NCBI GenBank assembly: GCA_003152795.1
Contig: PMBA01000266.1
Span: 1-5,011 of the forward strand
Length of the DNA: 5,011 nt
Direction: 5' to 3'
Source of the DNA: Acidobacteriaceae bacterium
Lineage (GTDB): Bacteria > Acidobacteriota > Terriglobia > Terriglobales > Acidobacteriaceae
Shown one piece after another: positions 4,377-5,011 of the stretch. The position numbers were made by a program, and so were the translations under genes. Below the pieces are notes generated by a model that was given only the letters and a program-made list of their open reading frames with translations, had not been told where the DNA came from and made no database searches. The stretch's first letter is position 1. Every line of letters starts with the position of its first letter.

Positions 4377-5011
4377 ATGGTAGCTGTGGCGCCGCAGGTC
4401 ATCGCACCTCCAATCGTCGCTTCGCCGATCGTCGCATCGCCGGCCTGTGACACGCTGATCCTTTCCGATCTGCACCTCGGCGCTGACATGAGCCGCGCCC
4501 GCGAGGCCTTGCGCGTTCTCCGGGAAAATCAATTTCGCCGCCTCATCCTCCTGGGCGATATCTTTGCCGACCTCAATTTCGGACGCCTCAAAAAAGAGCA
4601 TTGGAAATTCCTCGGCTTCATTCGCAAGCTCTCCAATCCCAAGCGCAACGTCGAAGTCGTCTGGGTCGAAGGCAATCACGACCACGGCCTGGCCGAAATT
4701 ATGTCCCATCTGGTCGGGGTCCGCGTGTACCACGAATATCAATGGGAATATCGGGGTCTGCGCCACCTCGCCGTCCACGGCCACCAGTTCGACGGCTTCG
4801 TGGTCAGCAATGTTCGCGTCAGCTATCTCATCGGAACGCTGCTCTACCTCCAACTTCAGAAATGGGATTCGAAAAACAAAACCCTCACCCGTTTCCTCGA
4901 CCGCCTCAACACCCGCTGGCTCCGCTTGTCCCCGACCGTTGCCAAGGGAGCTCTCCTCTATGCCCGCCACCATCACGCGCACCGTGTTTTCTGCGGCCAC
5001 ACCCATGCCGC
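4377..5011 (+). CDS. LpxH-like metallophosphoesterase (3' end beyond window)
   Basis: The gene encodes a calcineurin-like metallophosphoesterase of the UDP-2,3-diacylglucosamine pyrophosphatase (LpxH/YbbF-like) group; 211 codons are seen before the window ends. The metal-binding blocks occur in order: 'LSDLHLG' (29-35, D31 and H33), 'LLGDIF' (58-63, D61), 'VEGNHDHG' (97-104, N100 and H101), 'VHGHQFD' (133-139, H134 and H136) and 'CGHTH' (206-210, H208 and H210). This set binds a dinuclear metal centre. LpxH proper usually has GNRD rather than GNHD, so the substrate may be another nucleotide-lipid or pyrophosphate. The first in-frame ATG (4377, stop at 4359) adds a Pro/Ala/Val-rich stretch of about 24 residues with a PIVAS duplication; GTG at 4386 is the only other near start. 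Neither has a Shine-Dalgarno. The minus-strand reading frame over this region is its antisense shadow. Confidence 0.88.
   Translation, partial: MVAVAPQVIAPPIVASPIVASPACDTLILSDLHLGADMSRAREALRVLRENQFRRLILLGDIFADLNFGRLKKEHWKFLGFIRKLSNPKRNVEVVWVEGNHDHGLAEIMSHLVGVRVYHEYQWEYRGLRHLAVHGHQFDGFVVSNVRVSYLIGTLLYLQLQKWDSKNKTLTRFLDRLNTRWLRLSPTVAKGALLYARHHHAHRVFCGHTHA

Noticed and set aside
4332..5006. Long minus-strand ORF (224 codons)
   Set aside because: It is antisense to the LpxH-like gene, whose plus-strand frame carries all metallophosphoesterase motifs in order; the minus frame shows no recognisable family.

Overview
The window looks like chromosomal DNA from a GC-rich, Gram-negative-type bacterium. 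Gene content and protein style fit Acidobacteriota (Terriglobia-like) best: a short MerR regulator of the 'YFRIGEVA...YVLRFWETEFPQL' type, a Dps with a long tail, a GT-C type membrane transferase and an LpxH-like phosphatase. The taxonomic call is an inference from protein character, not from a marker gene. No rRNA, tRNA, CRISPR array, transposase or phage gene is visible.

Layout: (1) 1-187 has no supportable gene. (2) On the + strand come a 98-residue dimeric alpha/beta-barrel (ABM-like) protein (188-484) and a Dps ferritin-like protein with an intact ferroxidase site (684-1298), ending at a strong bidirectional terminator (1341-1376). (3) On the - strand, reading leftward from about 3808, are a candidate promoter, a structured leader, a 13-codon lysine-rich micro-ORF (3673-3632), an intrinsic-terminator-like hairpin (3599-3570), a 12-TM-type GT-C glycosyltransferase-like protein (3488-1962) and a MerR-family regulator (1836-1438). 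The last shares the terminator with dps. (4) On the + strand, divergent from the micro-ORF, are yggX (3957-4232) and the 5' part of an LpxH-like metallophosphoesterase (from 4377 or 4386, cut by the window end).

Functional theme: Dps (iron storage and DNA protection) and YggX (iron trafficking and Fe-S protection) both serve iron and oxidative-stress defence. The GT-C protein and the LpxH-like enzyme both point to envelope lipid or glycan metabolism. Nothing shows that these form one operon.

The least ordinary part is 3560-3956. It holds a tiny Lys-rich ORF with a near-perfect Shine-Dalgarno, its own TTGACA box, mutually exclusive leader hairpins and a terminator placed just before a long membrane-protein gene. 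Its divergent control region also carries a 14-bp perfect palindrome and a repeated GAACGATTTTG element. It could be an unannotated microprotein gene or an attenuator-like leader.
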